A stretch of DNA of 64,000 nucleotides, from NCBI GenBank assembly GCA_022376925.1, contig JAIOJX010000027.1, positions 21,779,471 to 21,843,470 of the forward strand, written 5' to 3'. How positions within the stretch are numbered: the stretch's first letter is position 1; every line of letters starts with the position of its first letter. Below are positions 12,261 through 24,000 of the stretch, in pieces. A program made the position numbers and the translations under genes. The notes below the pieces were generated by a model that had not been told where the DNA came from, ran no database searches, and worked only from the letters and a program-made list of their open reading frames with translations. The stretch comes from Tragulus kanchil. Lineage: Eukaryota > Chordata > Mammalia > Artiodactyla > Tragulidae.

Positions 12261-13614
12261 CTGAGAGGCAGGTGACAGGAGGGAGGCGGAGGCCAGCACC
12301 GCCGTGGCAGCGAGTCTTGTGATTTAATAGAAGGGAATCAAATCAACACATCGTACGCCTTAAGCTTACAGGATGCTCTATGTCCGTTAGACCTAAACGA
12401 ACCTGGAAAAATGAAAATAAGTGTATTTGGGGACTGTTAAAAAGTCCCCCGAACACTCTGGGGGAAGAATGAATTAGGAGTCTGGGGTTAACATGTACAC
12501 AGTGTGATATACGTTGAATGAAACAGATCATCAACAATCCTTTAAGGAGTACAATAATGAGAGAAAAAATTTGGAAGCCATGCTTAGGGATAAGGGGTTA
12601 ATTTCCCAAATAAATAAAGAAATCATACAAGTCAATACAGAAAAAAAAACAATCCTGTTGAAGAGTGGGCTTCCCTGGTGGTCCAGTGGGTAAAGAGTCT
12701 GCCTTGCAGTGTAAGGGGCACTGGTTTGATCCCTGGCCCGGGAAGATCCCACGTACTGAGGAGCGGCTAGGTTGATGTGTCCAATTACTAGCCAGCGCTC
12801 TGGAGCGGACGTGCCCAGAGCCAGTGCTCTGCAACGAGAGAGGTCACTGTAATGGGAGGCCCACAGGGGCCAAAGAACAAAGATGGAGGAAAAATAAATG
12901 ATGACTTAGAAGCAAAAAACAAAATATATATTCTAAACATTGCAGAGGGAAACTCCCTGACAGCCCAGTGGTTAGGACTCCATGCCTTCTCTGCCAAGGG
13001 CACGGATTCAGTTCCTGACTGGAGATCCCATAAGCCAAGAGGTGAATGCGCCCAGAGCCCGTTGTCTGCAACGAGAGAGGTCACCGCAATGGGAGGCCCA
13101 CACAGGCCAAAAGAATAAAGATGGATGGGAAAAAAAAAAAAAAGGAGAACGACCGTGTGGTCAGGTCATCCCTCTTCTGGGTGTTTATCAAAAGGAACCG
13201 TCAACAGGGTCTCAAAGAAGCATCTGCACACCCGTGTTCACCGCAGCACTATCCACAACGGCCGAGGTGTGAAACAAACGGGAATGTCTGTCTGGAAATG
13301 AATGGACCCAGACGACGCGGTGAACACACCGTGAGACTCTGAGAGGCAGGTGACAGGAGGGAGGCGGAGGCCAGCACCGCCGTGGCAGCGAGTCTTGTGA
13401 TTTAATAGAAGGGAATCAAATCAACACATCGTACGCCTTAAGCTTACAGGATGCTCTATGTCCGTTAGATCTAAACGAACCTGGAAAAATGAAAATAAGT
13501 AAATTTGGGGACCGTTAAAAAAGTACGAACACTCTGGGGGAAGAATGAATTAGGAGTCTGGGGTTAACATGTACACAGTGTGATATACGTTGAATGAAAC
13601 AGATCATCAACAAG
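11480..13614. repeat. Direct duplication 4, unit about 1.06 kb
   Basis: About 11480-12537 recurs at about 12557-13614, offset 1077-1078. Mismatches cluster near the end of copy 1 (12390-12450). It contains two CHR-type SINEs and L1 3' sequence. Confidence 0.92.
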
Positions 13615-13617
13615 GCC

Positions 13618-13798
13618 TCCCTGTAGAGCACGGCGACGCTCCCCAATGTGCTGTAATAACCCACATGGGAGAAGACTCTAAAAACTGCATATATGTGTGT
13701 GCAGGTGTAACTGACTCACTCCACTGGCACCTAAAACTAACACAACATTGTAAATCAACTCTATTCCAATATGAAACAAAAATTAAATTAAATTAAAA
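13618..13798 (+). mobile_element. L1 3' end fragment
   Basis: The segment ends cacctaaaactaacacaaca, gtaaatcaactctattccaa and an A/T-rich tail, as ruminant L1 3' ends do. Confidence 0.6.
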
Positions 13799-13842
13799 AG
13801 AAGATACTAAGAAAAAAGAAGATACTGAGTTGACAAACCTAA

Positions 13843-13990
13843 CACACACATACACATATCTATATATCTATATATCCATCGATATATAGATATAGACAAA
13901 TATACATACACACACTCTGGAAAATACACACACATACACACACACTCTGGAAAATCACACACATACTCTGGAAAATCATATGTGTATATA
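13843..13990. repeat. CA/TA microsatellite with a repeated 12-base motif
   Basis: Alternating ACACAC and TATATC runs, with actctggaaaat appearing three times (about 13912, 13946, 13965) at decreasing spacing. It lies just left of the CD300C-like 1 3' end. Confidence 0.8.
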
Positions 13991-14139
13991 CAGTAAAACC
14001 TTGAAGAAAGGAGATGACAAAGGTAAAATTCAGAGTAAAGGAGAGACTTAAGGCTTCAGAAGTTTTCATGATATTTATTACATAAGTTGCAAGATATACA
14101 CGAAGTGTGGTAGAGTATTCCTGGTTTAAAAGATAGACA

Positions 14140-14145
14140 TTTATT
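14140..14145 (-). terminator. Candidate polyadenylation signal of CD300C-like 1
   Basis: This is AATAAA on the minus strand, 162 bases past the stop codon of the terminal exon. A second AATAAA lies at 14074-14079. No GU-rich element was verified. Confidence 0.4.
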
Positions 14146-14306
14146 CGGTAGATTCTTTGGTTTGTATGATACGGTCCCATAGAAATGCTTCCTCCAACTT
14201 TAGCATACTTTAGAGCAATGTGGACAGCGACACGGGGCTTTTCTGTCAGAGGTCATTTCTGTCCACCAGAGGGGGCTGTGGCTCCGGGCAGTCCTGGCAG
14301 CAGAGG

Positions 14307-14427
14307 TCACGGCTTCTCAGAGCCCCTCAGAGGCCTGTGCACCCAGAGGACGGCGCCGAGCATGCCCAGGAGCAGGGGCAGCTTCAGGAAGACGAGGAGC
14401 AGGAAGTGGACGCTGCCCAGCAGGGAG
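14307..14427 (-). CDS. CD300C-like 1, terminal membrane exon (copy joined to the 3' flank)
   Basis: The exon begins after CCCCACAG and encodes SLLGSVHF followed by a leucine-rich helix with one Lys, then [12 protein letters not shown] and a stop at 14307-14309. Candidate AATAAA signals lie 162-230 bases downstream at 14140-14145 and 14074-14079. This is the copy contiguous with the natural 3' end. An identical coding copy lies exactly 1200 bases away at 15507-15627. Confidence 0.78.
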
Positions 14428-17319
14428 CTGTGGGGAACACGGTGCCGGACAGTGAGCAGCATCCTCAGGGGAGGCCCTGGCCCCTCCACTTCACACGCCC
14501 TCATCTCAATGCCCAGACCTGAGGCCACGACAGTCCACATAAAGATAAACCCTGGACGGCGCACCCCACGCCAAGGCCCTCTGCCCCCTCCTCTCTGCTT
14601 AACAATTGCCCTTGAGGATTAGGCCTGTGCTCACAGGGTGGACGTGGCTGTGAGACTCGTGGGCGGGAGACCAGGGGTTCCGGAGGGACCGACCAGGGGA
14701 AGGATTTCTTCCAAGGCCATCCACATAGGGGGTACAGTAATCCGTAGTGGGGTGATTTGTGTGATGTCTGCTCTCCTGGAAACAGACTTCCCAAGGGGAA
14801 AGGGACTGCTTTGTTTACAGGGAGAAACTGGCACCAGCCTGGCCTCTCCAAAGGTCAGCCTTTAAACATCTGCGGTACACTCTATAATATAAAATAAAAT
14901 CAAATTTAAAAAACGTCATTTGGTAAAACATCAAAAAAAGAAAAAAAAGTCTGTAATAGTGGCCGGTTAAGGGAATGAGCCCCACTCAGCTCTCTCTGCC
15001 CTCCGAAGCCGGGGTGCTTCCTCAGGACGACACTGGTGACCGGGACTCTGGAGGAGGCAGGGGCCAGAGTGCGGGGGCCAGCGACGCCCGGAGCCTCTGC
15101 TGCCTCCCTGCCCTGGGCGGGGTCCGGAAACCTCCGCCTGCGGGGCCTTTGCTCTCTCTTTTCTCTGCCTCGAGCCTTATTTCTGCAGAACCCTGAATGT
15201 CAGGCTCCCAAATCCTGCAGGTCTCCCCTCAAATGATGCACCCAGGCCTCCCCGATTATCATGTACTAAATAGAAAATCTAATCACCTTCCCACACACTC
15301 TCGCCAAGAAATATCCATCTAGTGATGGATATTTAGTGATATCTAGTGATGGATATTTCTCCATAGTTTTCACCACCAACGGCCATGCTTCCTCCAACTT
15401 TAGCATACTTTAGAGCAATGTGGACAGCGACACGGGGCTTTTCTGTCAGAGGTCATTTCTGTCCACCAGAGGGGGCTGTGGCTCCGGGCAGTCCTGGCAG
15501 CAGAGGTCACGGCTTCTCAGAGCCCCTCAGAGGCCTGTGCACCCAGAGGACGGCGCCGAGCATGCCCAGGAGCAGGGGCAGCTTCAGGAAGACGAGGAGC
15601 AGGAAGTGGACGCTGCCCAGCAGGGAGCTGTGGGGAACACGGTGCCGGACAGTGAGCAGCATCCTCAGGGGAGGCCCTGGCCCCTCCACTTCACACGCCC
15701 TCATCTCAATGCCCAGACCTGAGGCCACGACAGTCCACATAAAGATAAACCCTGGACGGCGCACCCCATCCTAAGGCCCTCTGCCCCCTCCTCTCTGCTT
15801 AACAATTGCCCTTGAGGATTAGGACTGTGCTCACAGGGTGGACGTGGCTGTGAGACTCGTGGGCGGGAGACCAGGGGTCCCGGAGGGACCGACCAGGGGA
15901 AGGATTTCTTCCAAGGCCGTCTACATGGGGGGTGCAGTAATCCATAGTGGGGTGATTTGTGTGATGTCTGCTTTCCTGGAAACAGACTTCCCAAGGGGAA
16001 AGGGCCTGCTTTGTTTACAGGGAGAAACTGGCACCAGCCTGGCCTCTCCAAAGGTCAGCCCTTAAACATCTGCGGTACATTCTATAATATAAAATAAAAT
16101 CAAATTTGAAAAACGTCATTTGGTAAAACATCAAAAAAAGAAAAAAAAGTCTGTAATAGTGGCCGGATGAGGGAACGAGCCCCACTCAGCTCTCTCTGCC
16201 CTCCGAAGCTGGGGTGCTTCCGCAGGACGACACTGGTGACCGGGACTCGGGAGGAGGCAGGGGCCGGAGTGCGGGGGCCAGCGGCGCCCGGAGCCTCTGC
16301 TGCCTCCCTGCCCTGGGCGGGGTCCGGAAGCCTCCGCCTGCGGGGCCTTTGCTCTCTCTTTTCTCTGCCTCGAGCCTTATTTCTGCAGAACCCTGAATGT
16401 CCGGCTCCCAAATCCTGCCAGTCTCCCCTCAAATGATGCACCCAGGCCTCCCCGATTATCATGTAGTAAACAGAAAATCTAATCACCTTCCCACACACTC
16501 TCGCCAAGCCCTAGTGATGGATATTTCTCCATAGTTTTCACCATCAACGGCCATATTTGCACAGGAACTGTGTGTGCATTGGTGCAGGGCGTGACTTCCC
16601 TCTTAGATCACAACGTTCACCCGAGCAGGATCCTGTCTGGGTGGTCTTCCCCGTGTCCACATAAGAGCTCCAGGCACTTAGTAGGACCTTCACGGTCCAG
16701 TGTGGGGTTAAACAAGGGGCCCAGAGACGGAAGACACAAATCTCTCCACCTGCCCCCTCCCCCAGAGGAGAAAGCCACTCACGGAGGAGGTTGTCCTGGG
16801 ACCACAGACACCGCCACTGGGAAGACAGGGTCCAGTGCACGTGGTACAAAGATCCCACAATCGTATGTTCCCGCATCCTCCTCTCTGAGGCTCTGCAGGG
16901 TCACTGTGAAGGTGAGGTTTGCAGGATGGTCCCTCATGGACACGCGGCCCCATCTCGCTTCTCTCTCTGAATCTCTGGTCTCCACGATCTTATTGCATGA
17001 TAGATATGAGGATTTGCACCAGTATTTGCGATTGTGTATGAATTCCTTCTCATACCGACACTCCACGCTCAGGGATCCCCCGACGACGCCTGTCACTCTG
17101 CGGGGACCACACAGGGACAAACAGCCTGGAAAACACAACCGAGTCCAGCTCCTTACCAGGAAGCCAGGGTCAAGGCCGCCCACAAGGTGGATTAGCAAGG
17201 GGCCCTTGGGGTCTGGAGGAGGCCGAGGCAGGAAGAAACTGTTTCCTAGACCCGGGGGAGGGTCAGGAGGGAGGAGCGGATGTCCATGGAGAGAGGAAGA
17301 GCCTGGGATGAGGAAAACT

Positions 17320-17367
<48 letters not shown>

Positions 17368-17651
17368 GAGGTGCCCCAAGAGGCCATTTCTGACTGCGGG
17401 AATTGAGGTGGGCCCCCATCACGGGAGTGGACCAGACCCATCTTCTTCCTGTCCTGAGTCCTCCTGCTCGCTGCGGAGGCAGGCGCTGGCCCCTCCTGGG
17501 AGCTTCTCTCCCTCCCTCCCTCTGTCGGGCTCCTGCTCACCCCGCTCCGGCCCCGCCCCTCCTCTCTCCCAGGGAGGGCGGAGCGCTCACCTGGGACCTG
17601 GAGCAGCAGCAGAGCGGACGGCAGCCACAGGGTCCTGTCCCTCGGGGCCAT
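14307..17651 (-). CDS. CD300C-like receptor 1 (stalkless model)
   Basis: Proposed coding join on the minus strand: 17591-17651 (signal peptide), 16783-17125 (IgV), 14307-14427 (membrane exon), giving 174 codons. Residues 1-20 are a signal peptide ([20 protein letters not shown]). Residues 21-130 form a CD300 IgV domain with the Ig disulfide pair Cys43/Cys110, the extra CD300 pair Cys57/Cys64, and an NLT glycosylation sequon at Asn90. The usual YWCG motif reads YDCG. Residues 143-165 form a membrane helix with Lys150, followed by a 9-residue tail, as expected of an activating receptor that pairs with an ITAM adaptor. The normal donor after IgV is lost (GA instead of GT at 16794-16795). A GTGAGT 13 bases further on changes the phase to 2, which fits the membrane exon directly. 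I found no good stalk exon. The gene could be functional and stalkless, or a decaying paralogue. The terminal exon also occurs at 15507-15627. Confidence 0.72.
15507..15627 (-). CDS. Duplicate terminal membrane exon of CD300C-like 1
   Basis: The coding sequence is identical to 14307-14427, with the same acceptor and stop, inside the right-hand copy of a 1200-base direct duplication. Downstream on the minus strand it runs into the start of this repeat rather than into the natural 3' flank with AATAAA. It is either an assembly duplicate or part of a true local duplication. Flanking substitutions make this pair less clear-cut than the others. Confidence 0.65.
16783..17125 (-). CDS. CD300C-like 1, IgV exon
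   Basis: This exon begins after a TTTTCCAG acceptor and opens with [11 protein letters not shown]. It contains KYWCK and AGTYDCG and closes with VSVVPGQPP. The homologous exon in the second CD300C-like gene is 330 bases and stops at CCCAG|GTGAGC. Here that point (16796) is followed by GACAAC, so it cannot splice as a GT donor. The next GTGAGT, at 16777-16782, extends the exon to 343 bases and changes its end phase from 1 to 2. The reading frame is open throughout. Confidence 0.8.
17319..17366. repeat. (TG)n(AG)n microsatellite in intron 1 of CD300C-like 1
   Basis: About 12 TG units run directly into about 10 AG units. The homologous place in the second CD300C-like gene (25282-25295) has only a short TG run, so the expansion followed the gene duplication. 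Confidence 0.9.
17591..17651 (-). CDS. CD300C-like 1, exon 1 (signal peptide)
   Basis: These 61 coding bases run from the ATG at 17649-17651 to a GTGAGC donor at 17585-17590 and end in phase 1. The peptide is identical to that of the second CD300C-like gene at 25556-25616, and the adjoining intron sequence is nearly identical too, so the two genes arose by a recent duplication. Confidence 0.8.
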
Positions 17652-18629
17652 GTCTCCAGTACGGCTGTCCCCTGCAGCAGCGCCAGGACCTGGGCAGGGA
17701 CAAGGTCAGGCCCCCTCAGAGGAGTCACTCCCAGCTTCCGCTTCTCTGGGCCTGTTGGCTTCCTCTCCAGCCCTGTGTCTGGTCAGACGGTCCAGCGGGT
17801 CAGGGTTCCGGAAGCTCAGGGAGAGCAGTCAGTCCCACAGCTGGTCCAGGTGCCGAGACCTGCTGCCCCCAGCTTCTCTCAGTCCAGTGACTGGACGCGG
17901 GCCCAGGGTCCCTTGACTGGGGATGTAGCCCCCTCCCCAAGCCGACACATGCTCCGGAAGCAGGACCAAGGTCCTCTCTTGGTCTCACACATGCTCCAGA
18001 AGCAGGACCGGGCTGTGTTCCTCTTTCGTGGGGCCCCCTTCGCTTCGGTGAGACGTCATTTCCCTGTGGTCAGGATGGACACTCGGAGGGTGGATTCCAC
18101 ACTCTTCCATCGTCCCTGGCCTGGTGGGTTCCACGGAGGGTCTGTCTCCCCCAGCCGGGAACTCCAGACACCCTCGAGAGCGGTGCCCCCGCAGGACTCC
18201 CAGGCCCACTTCCTGCCCCACACATCGGCCTTGTGACTCCAGACAACTTCCTAAGCCCCATCTTGGCTCGGGTTCTCGACCAGGGTACAAATCCCTTGGG
18301 CTGTAGCTTCTCGCCTCTGGGCCCCTCGCTGCCCACACCGGACACAGACCAGCAATTCTCAGCCTTCCAAGAGCCCTTCTCCACAAACCTCCTCTTGAGA
18401 GTGCCCACTTCCCTTCAGGAACCAGGGAGGAGACTGAGAGTGGACGGGAGGTCAGAGGCGGAAGACGCGGGGAGGGAGGGCCGAGGAGTCCGGGTTCTTC
18501 ACACAGCTCAGGCAGCGCCCAGAGGCCCGGCACTCGGCCACGACATCCTGTTCCACATTCACCCCGGGTTTGCTGCCCTCCCCACTTCCGGCCTCATCTG
18601 GACCCCTGAACCCGTCCTCCTCTGCCTGA
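17652..18629. other. 5' flank of CD300C-like 1, no gene seen
   Basis: GC-rich sequence upstream of exon 1. No TATA box, SINE or splice-flanked exon is recognisable. Long open frames here (for example 17985-18533 minus) lack any family signature. Confidence 0.5.
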
Positions 18630-20818
18630 CCCTCAGCCAACGCCCTCGATGGACCCCCTCCTCCCCTCTCCCGGCTTAGGGTGCCTCCCTCTCTCTGGAC
18701 TCTCTTGGGCCATATGACACCCTCATCCTGGCTTTCATCAGACCTCGGATGTGGGGCTCCCTGTGTGTCTCCGCCCCGTGAATGGAGGGTCCACGTCCTG
18801 CCTCATGCTCCGTGTCCTTCCACAGGGAGCGTGTGTTGCGATTCCACTAATGGACTGTTGAGTAGATCAAGGGTGGAATCCTAGTCTCAGATCTCATCTG
18901 TTTCTGGAAGACTACGTTCCTCACTCCTGGCCTCCCTTTCCCTGCTCACGCTGGGGAACAGGACAGGATCATGATTCTTGGAGCACACGCCACCACCGGG
19001 CCCAGGCGGGCCTCTGCGCCCTGATCTTCCTGGATCCCCGTCTAACATTCCCCTCGGACGGGACATGTGCGCCTGCAGTTCCCTTGGCCCGCGGGCTCTT
19101 CCTGCGGGGGCTCACCCCGTTCCCTTCTTCTGAAGCCTGGCTGAGCCTCACCCTATCTGTGGGCCCCGACAGGAGTCCCCCTGACCACCGCACCAGTAAT
19201 AGCCCATCTCATCTCATGCTTCTCCAAGACACTCTTCGACTCAGACCCTGAAGTGTCTGTGTGTCTTGCACATGTTTTTGTTGTTGTCGATCATTATCTC
19301 TGTTCACAAACTAGAGTGTGAGCTCCGAAAGGCTGAGCTCTTTCCCTTCGTGACCCGTGGTTGGACCTCGGGTGGAGGGTGGGTGACCGGGAGCACAGAC
19401 CTTGTGGGGAGCCATGGAACTGCCAGATCCATCAAAACAGACCGACAGCCAGGCTCCCACACGCCTGGGGGACTGAAGGCTGCAGGGAGAGCATCTGAGA
19501 GCTCCGCATGTGAGGGACGCGCCGGGAAGCAGCTGGAAGGTGTGTGCTCCACGGTGGTCTGTGGTTACAGACCAGAAACTCCTATCGAGTAGGTTCCATT
19601 TTGGATTTATGAGAACCACGCACGAGAGAAAAGCCTACAAAGAAATTCACGAACGCCGTCTTCTGAGAGAGTGGTGGAGGGTAATACAGCACTGATGGGG
19701 CGGAGGGCTGCTTCCATCCACAGGACCCTCAGCCAACGCCCTCGATGGACCCCCTCCTCCCCTCTCCCGGCTTAGGGTGCCTCCCTCTCTGTGGACTCTC
19801 TTGGGCCATATGACACCCTCATCCTGGCTTTCATCAGACCTCGGATGTGGGGCTCCCTGTGTGTCTCCGCCCCGTGAATGGAGGGTCCACGTCCTGCCTC
19901 ATGCTCCGTGTCCTTCCACAGGGAGCGTGTGTTGCGATTCCACTAATGGACTGTTGAGTAGATCAAGGGTGGAATCCTAGTCTCAGATCTCATCTGTTTC
20001 TGGAAGACTACGTTCCTCACTCCCGGCCTCCCTTTCCCTGCTCACGCTGGGGAACAGGACAGGATCATGATTCTTGGAGCACACGCCACCACCGGGCCCA
20101 GGCGGGCCTCTGCGCCCTGATCTTCCTGGATCCCCGTCTAACATTCCCCTCGGACGGGACATGTGCGCCTGCAGTTCCCTTGGCCCGCGGGCTCTTCCTG
20201 CGGGGGCTCACCCCGTTCCCTTCTTCTGAAGCCTGGCTGAGCCTCACCCTATCTGTGGGCCCCGACAGGAGTCCCCCTGACCACCGCACCAGTAATAGCC
20301 CATCTCATCTCATGCTTCTCCAAGACACTCTTCGACTCAGACCCTGAAGTGTCTGTGTGTCTTGCACATGTTTTTGTTGTTGTCGATCATTATCTCTGTT
20401 CACGAACTAGAGTGTGAGCTCCGAAAGGCTGAGCTCTTTCCCTTCGTGACCCGTGGTTGGACCTCGGGTGGAGGGTGGGTGACCGGGAGCACAGACCTTG
20501 TGGGGAGCCGTGGAACTGCCGGATCCGTCAAAACAGACCGACAGCCAGGCTCCCACACGCCTGGGGGACTGAAGGCTGCAGGGGGAGCATGTGAGAGCTC
20601 CGCATGTGAGGGGCGCTCCGGGAAGCAGCTGGAAGGTGTGTGCTCCACGTTGGTCTGTGGTTACAGACCAGAAACTCCTATCGAGTAGGTTCCATTTTGG
20701 ATTTATGAGAACCACGCACGAGAGAAAAGCCTACAAAGAAATTCACGAACGCCGTCTTCTGAGAGAGTGGTGGAGGGTAATACAGCACTGATGGGGCGGA
20801 GGGCTGCTTCCATCCACG
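18630..20818. repeat. Direct duplication 6, unit about 1.1 kb
   Basis: About 18630-19725 recurs at about 19726-20818, offset 1096. About ten substitutions lie mostly in the last third of copy 1. It is intergenic between the two CD300C-like genes; no coding sequence is seen. Confidence 0.92.
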
Positions 20819-20871
20819 GGTCAGGCTGCATCTCCGAAGAGGATGTGGTGACCATGAGGCCGCTGGTTCTC

Positions 20872-21007
20872 CTATCTGGGCTGCCGCCACCTGTCCGCAG
20901 AGCGCCTCAGAGGCCTATGGGCCCAGAGGACGGCGCCGAGCATGCCCAGGAGCAGGGGCAGCTTCAGGAAGACCAGGAGCAGGAAGTGGACGCTGCCCAG
21001 CAGGGAC
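20872..21007 (-). CDS. CD300C: CD300C-like 2, terminal membrane exon
   Basis: Acceptor CCCCCACAG; the frame from phase 2 gives RSLLGSVHF, then a leucine-rich helix with Lys, [10 protein letters not shown] and a basic tail ending WRQPR before the stop at 20872-20874. It lies just right of the second copy of the 18.63-20.82 kb duplication. Confidence 0.82.
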
Positions 21008-24000
21008 CTGTGGGGGACACAGGGACAGGCACGGAGCAGCATCCTCAGGGGAGGCCCTGGTCCCTCCACTTTGTCTTGTGTCCAAGTCCTGTGGCTACAA
21101 GAATCTATACAAAGAGAAACTGGGACGGAGAAACCCCACCTGAAGGGCTTCCGGACCCTGACCTTCAATTTAAGGAATGCACCTGAGACTCAGGACTGTG
21201 GGCACAGTGGTGGCCGGGACCACGAGAACCACGTGAGGGAGACCAGGGACCCAAAAGGACTGTGCAGAAGGAGGATTTCTACCTGAGCCCCCGCACGTGA
21301 GGGTTTCCCAGCGGCTCAGAGGGTAAAGAATCTGCCTGCAGTGCAGGAAACCCGGGTTCAGTCCCTGGATCAGGAGGATCCCCTGGAGAGGGAATGGCTG
21401 CCCACTCCAGTGCTCTTGCCTGGAGAATCCCCCAGACAGAGGAGCCTGGGGGCTGCCGTCCACGGGGTCGCGCAGAGTCAGACAGGACTGAGCAGCTAAC
21501 ACACCTGACACCATCCTCCCACACGCGCCGGCCCACACCCGTGGGACAGTCTCCTGCAAGCGATCATCATGAGCTGGTGAATCGATACGACTGGTGTGTT
21601 GACCCACTCATCGTGTGAATCTCCTCTTAGAGCAGGGCTCTGGCAGGGCGGCATCGCGTCTGCGTGCTTTGCTGCTGAGCCCCACGCCAACGAGAGAGCC
21701 AGGCACTCGGTAAGACCTTTCCTGCGAGTTACGGCATTCGCTGAATACACCAGGGTCCTTGCCAGGGGAGACCTGCCTGCTGCTCCCAAGCTCGCCTAGA
21801 AGAGAAATCAACCAGGTGCCGACGTCCTGGGATGGGGACCCCTTACCGATGCGCTGGGCAGGGGTCAGGGGTCTCTGGCCCAGACACGGTGCTCCCGGTG
21901 GGCGCTGGCAGGGTGGCGGGAGGCCCGGGGGTGCCTGTGGACGCCTTGGGGCTGGCGCTTGTCGCAGACCCTGAGGGAGAAGCACAGGTCAGGCCCCGTT
22001 TTACCCTCCGAGTCTCCACCGTCCGTCCCGGGGCGGCTCTGACGCACAGTCGAGGTCACTCAGGCCGCTGTGGACAGGCGTGCCGTGCCCACCACCCCTC
22101 GTGCCTGCGCCCGGGCCTGACCAGCACGCTGGGCCCCCTCCCCGCCAGAGTGCAGGCGGTCCCGCCGGCCAGGGATCTGAGAGAGTGCCAGGAGCACGCG
22201 GTCCCACGTCTCTCCCAGCCACAGCCACACGGCCCACCCTGCCAGGAGCAAGCAGAGACATTTACTCTTCAGGGATTAATACAGAGAGACTGGGCAGCCA
22301 GGTCCCTCGGGCATGGGTGATGGCTGGAGCGATGCTCAGATGAAAGGGCCTGCGGCCGAGCCTGGGCTGAATGAGGGGACCCCATCGCCGTCAGCCCTGT
22401 GTCTGTCAGCCAGGCCCTCGGCCCCACGAGGCCATTGGACAGTGCTCTCCATGGGGGTGCGGGGGAGAACCAGAAGATCTAGAGAGATGGATCTGGTGGA
22501 CCCCATAGACTGTGGCCTCCTGAGGTCAAGAGGACAAAACACTTCCCCAACACACCCTGCAGAGCCAGAAAACGTTCGGTTCCTTTCCTGTAAACAGACA
22601 CACAAAGGGAAAACCCCCCTCGTGAGAGACACACAGTGACCAAGAGGAAGGAGCTTAGAGGAGCCGGGGACAAGGTCAGAATAAGAAGTCAAGGGGAGGA
22701 AGCACATATATGGACAGAAGATCGTGACTGGGTGCTTAGGAACCAAACCAGCCTTCTGTTGAAGATGGACCGGGACGTCCCTGGCAGTTCAGTGGTGAAG
22801 AATCTGCCTTCCACAGCAGGGAACGTGGGTTCGATCCCCGGCTGGGGAAGATCCCACGTGCACAGCTACTAAGTCCATGAGCTCTAGAGCCTGCGCTCCA
22901 CAGCAAGAAAAGCCACCCGAAGGAGAAGCCCGAGCACCGCAACCAAGAGTAGCCCCCGCTCACCGCAACTAGAGAAGGCCACGCACAGCAGCCAAGACCC
23001 ACTGCGGCCAAAAAGAAAGAAAGAGAAGTTTAAAGAAGATTTCTTTGCAGCGCGTGGCAGTCTACTGAGAGCCATAGCACCTCCTAAGAACCCATTTCCT
23101 CTTCCTTCTTTCCCTAAGGGGCTTCTCTGGGCTTCTTCCTTGGGTACCCGGGGCCAGAGGAGGGAGAGACAAGGTCAGGCAGGAGCAGGGAGGGGCCTCC
23201 AAAGCATCCAGAGCCCCACATGGACTCTGGGACTCAGCCGCCCCCTTCTTGTGGTTGCTGTGACCCCCGGGACCACCACTGTGAGGGTGGCCCCAGGAGA
23301 CCTCCACGCTCTGCCATGTCTTCTCATGGCCCTGCCGGTGCCGGCCCCTTAGCGATGGCCAGAGAGATCCTGGAAGAGACCCAGGTCTTCTTCAGAGTGG
23401 ACTTGACCCTTGTGAGGAATACGGGCCAGGCCCCCGGGCAGGGGATGGCTGAGCGATGCTCAGATGAAAGGGCCTGCGGCCGAGCCTGGGCTGAATGAGG
23501 GGACCCCATCGCCGTCAGCCCTGTGTCTGTCAGCCAGGCCCTCGGCCCCACGAGGCCATTGGACAGTGCTCTCCATGGGGGTGCGGGGGAGAACCAGAAG
23601 ATCTAGAGAGATGGATCTGGTGGACCCCATAGACTGTGGCCTCCTGAGGTCAAGAGGACAAAACACTTCCCCAACACACCCTGCAGAGCCAGAAAACGTT
23701 CGGTTCCTTTCCTGTAAACAGACACACAAGGAAACCTCCCTCGTGAGAGACACACAGTGACCAAGAGGAAGGAGCTTAGAGGAGCCGGGGACAAGGTCAG
23801 AATAAGAAGTCAAGGGGAGGAAGCACATATATGGACAGAAGATCGTGACTGGGTGCTTAGGAACCAAACCAGCCTTCTGTTGAAGATGGACCGGGACGTC
23901 CCTGGCAGTTCAGTGGTGAAGAATCTGCCTTCCACAGCAGGGAACGTGGGTTCGATCCCCGGCTGGGGAAGATCCCACGTGCACAGCTACTAAGTCCATG

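Larger units (their letters stand above)
14184..16553. repeat. Direct duplication 5, unit 1200 bases, carries the CD300C-like terminal exon
   Basis: About 14184-15383 recurs at about 15384-16553, offset exactly 1200 across most of its length. The first 380 bases, including the coding exon, are identical. The remaining part differs by roughly 30 substitutions that I can count, mostly transitions, plus a 30-base length change near the end. This differs from the homopolymer-type differences of the other pairs. Confidence 0.92.

Noticed and set aside
16190..16330. Possible stalk exon of CD300C-like 1 (Pro/Ala-rich stretch with [11 protein letters not shown])
   Set aside because: The composition is suggestive, but the upstream tract is purine-rich, no clean acceptor or GTRAGT donor brackets it, and IgV no longer ends in the phase such an exon would need.
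16570..17406. 278-codon plus-strand frame
   Set aside because: It lies antisense to the CD300C-like IgV exon and ends in the TG/AG microsatellite; it is a shadow of the real minus-strand exon.
16779..17651. 290-codon minus-strand frame joining signal peptide and IgV without splicing
   Set aside because: The middle is intron 1, with a good GTGAGC donor, a TTTTCCAG acceptor and a translated microsatellite. The spliced model matches the family.
22060..22261. Hydrophobic minus-strand frame ([12 protein letters not shown]) near the CD300C-like 2 stalk exon
   Set aside because: No family similarity, and the four-exon model already closes in frame without it.
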